Positions 6,181-6,822 of a stretch of 6,822 nt of DNA are shown here, in pieces; position 1 is the stretch's first letter; every line of letters begins with the position of its first letter. The position numbers and the translations under genes are program-made. The DNA comes from Synergistales bacterium Syner_01 (lineage in GTDB: Bacteria; Synergistota; Synergistia; Synergistales; Aminobacteriaceae), in the NCBI GenBank assembly GCA_001604435.1, contig LVBO01000369.1, forward strand, positions 1 through 6,822, read 5' to 3'. Below the pieces are notes generated by a model, which did not search any database, was not told where the DNA came from, and worked only from the letters and a program-made list of their open reading frames with translations.

Positions 6181-6822
6181 ATGAACAAAACTCGAAAAGA
6201 ACTGATACACAGACTGTCCGATTTGATCACCGAGGGAGATATCGTTTCCGAGGGCAAACTTCCCCCCGAAAGGGCGCTTGCCGCTATTCTGGGAACGACG
6301 CGGCCGCTCCTCCGGGAAGCTCTTATCGCACTTGAAGCGCTGGGCGTTCTGGATATACGCGACCGGCAGGGTATTTTTCTCGCCGAAGAGAAGGTCGGCG
6401 AGATCGGGCGCGTCCTGGGGCAGGCCCAGGTGTGGCCCCTCGAGCTCCTCTCCCAGGTGATGGAGATACGCCAGCTCCTTGATCCCGGAGCCGCCGCGCT
6501 CGCCGCGCTCCGGCGAAAAGAGCGCGACCTGGCCAAGATGGACGAGTGCATCTTCGTTCTCGAAAAGCTCCACGCCGACCGCGATCCGCAGGAGGCTTTG
6601 CTTGGAGCCTATTGGAACACGGTGCTCCACGCCACCATCTTCAAGGCGACGGGAAACACGCTCCTTGCACGGCTTTACGAAAGCTTGCTCGAAATGTCCG
6701 AGAAGGGGATCTCCGCGATGCGGATGGAGGTGCTCGACTCCGCGGCCCCCGAGCGGACGGAACAGATTCTCGAGCAGCATCGTCTGCTGGTCTCCGCAAT
6801 AAAGGAACAAGATGTGCAAACA
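6181..6822 (+). CDS. FadR/FCD-family GntR transcriptional regulator, C-terminus outside window
   Basis: The gene encodes a DNA-binding repressor or activator that probably controls the divergent dehydrogenase-transporter operon and itself. The 214 residues seen begin with a GntR winged helix-turn-helix (about 5-68): KLPPERALAAILGTTRPLLREALIALEALGVLDI and the wing DRQGIFLAEE. This block matches the FadR subgroup closely. An all-helical FCD effector domain follows (about 88 onward), with MEIRQLLDPGAAALAA and NTVLHATIFKATGN. FCD proteins usually bind a metal through an Asp, then His four residues later, and two further His. Here the Asp position is N146, followed by H150 and H200; the expected last His would lie around residue 222, outside the window. 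FCD regulators typically respond to carboxylic acids such as lactate, gluconate or pyruvate, which suits a TRAP-linked locus. The start is the ATG at 6181 with GAGGAGG upstream. The effector is unknown. Confidence 0.92.
   Translation, partial: MNKTRKELIHRLSDLITEGDIVSEGKLPPERALAAILGTTRPLLREALIALEALGVLDIRDRQGIFLAEEKVGEIGRVLGQAQVWPLELLSQVMEIRQLLDPGAAALAALRRKERDLAKMDECIFVLEKLHADRDPQEALLGAYWNTVLHATIFKATGNTLLARLYESLLEMSEKGISAMRMEVLDSAAPERTEQILEQHRLLVSAIKEQDVQT

Noticed and set aside
6133..6819. Minus-strand open frame of 228 codons
   Set aside because: It is antisense to the GntR-type regulator, whose HTH and FCD motifs are clear on the plus strand.
1..6822. CRISPR array, tRNA, insertion sequence or phage genes
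   Set aside because: No regularly spaced repeats, cloverleaf-like segments, transposase motifs or terminal inverted repeats were found on reading either strand; nearly all sequence is accounted for by the six genes.

Overview
The window holds one compact divergent locus of moderately GC-rich bacterial DNA (high-50s % by eye, not computed). Five genes on the minus strand run leftward from about position 6000 to the left edge. One regulator gene on the plus strand starts at 6181 and runs off the right edge. No tRNA, rRNA, CRISPR array, insertion sequence or other mobile DNA was seen. The gene content (a fused TRAP-TAXI permease, and a GlpA-like / FAD-oxidoreductase / DUF1667 trio) is typical of anaerobic bacteria that ferment amino or organic acids. 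Synergistota or a GC-rich Firmicute relative would fit, but this is inference from content and composition only.

Layout in transcription order on the minus strand: (A) a GlpA/LhgO-type FAD dehydrogenase with a C-terminal BFD-like [2Fe-2S] domain, 4510-5994; (B) a second FAD/NAD(P)-type oxidoreductase, 3257-4513; (C) a small four-cysteine DUF1667 protein, 2868-3260; (D) a TAXI-family periplasmic binding protein, 1794-2804; (E) a fused DctQ-DctM TRAP permease, from 1728 to beyond the left edge. A/B and B/C each overlap by 4 bases (ATGA), so A, B and C are very probably translationally coupled. D follows after 63 bases and has a strong ribosome binding site of its own. E follows D after 65 bases containing a perfect 11-bp hairpin without a U-tract, probably an expression-tuning element between binding protein and permease.

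On the plus strand, 6181-6822 encodes a FadR/FCD-type GntR regulator, cut off by the window end. The AT-rich space between the regulator and gene A contains two exact copies of a 10-mer, ATAGTATCAT, 72 bp apart. Each coincides with a candidate -10 box, one for each direction, which suggests control of both transcripts by the regulator.

Working model (inference): the TAXI binding protein and fused permease import an organic acid or amino-acid-like substrate using an ion gradient; the A-B-C flavin/iron-sulfur complex oxidises it or a close derivative; the regulator senses it or a metabolite. The trio resembles predicted anaerobic glycerol-3-phosphate dehydrogenase gene sets, but no glycerol kinase or glycerol facilitator is visible here and the partner is a TRAP-TAXI transporter. 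The true substrate is therefore the main open question.
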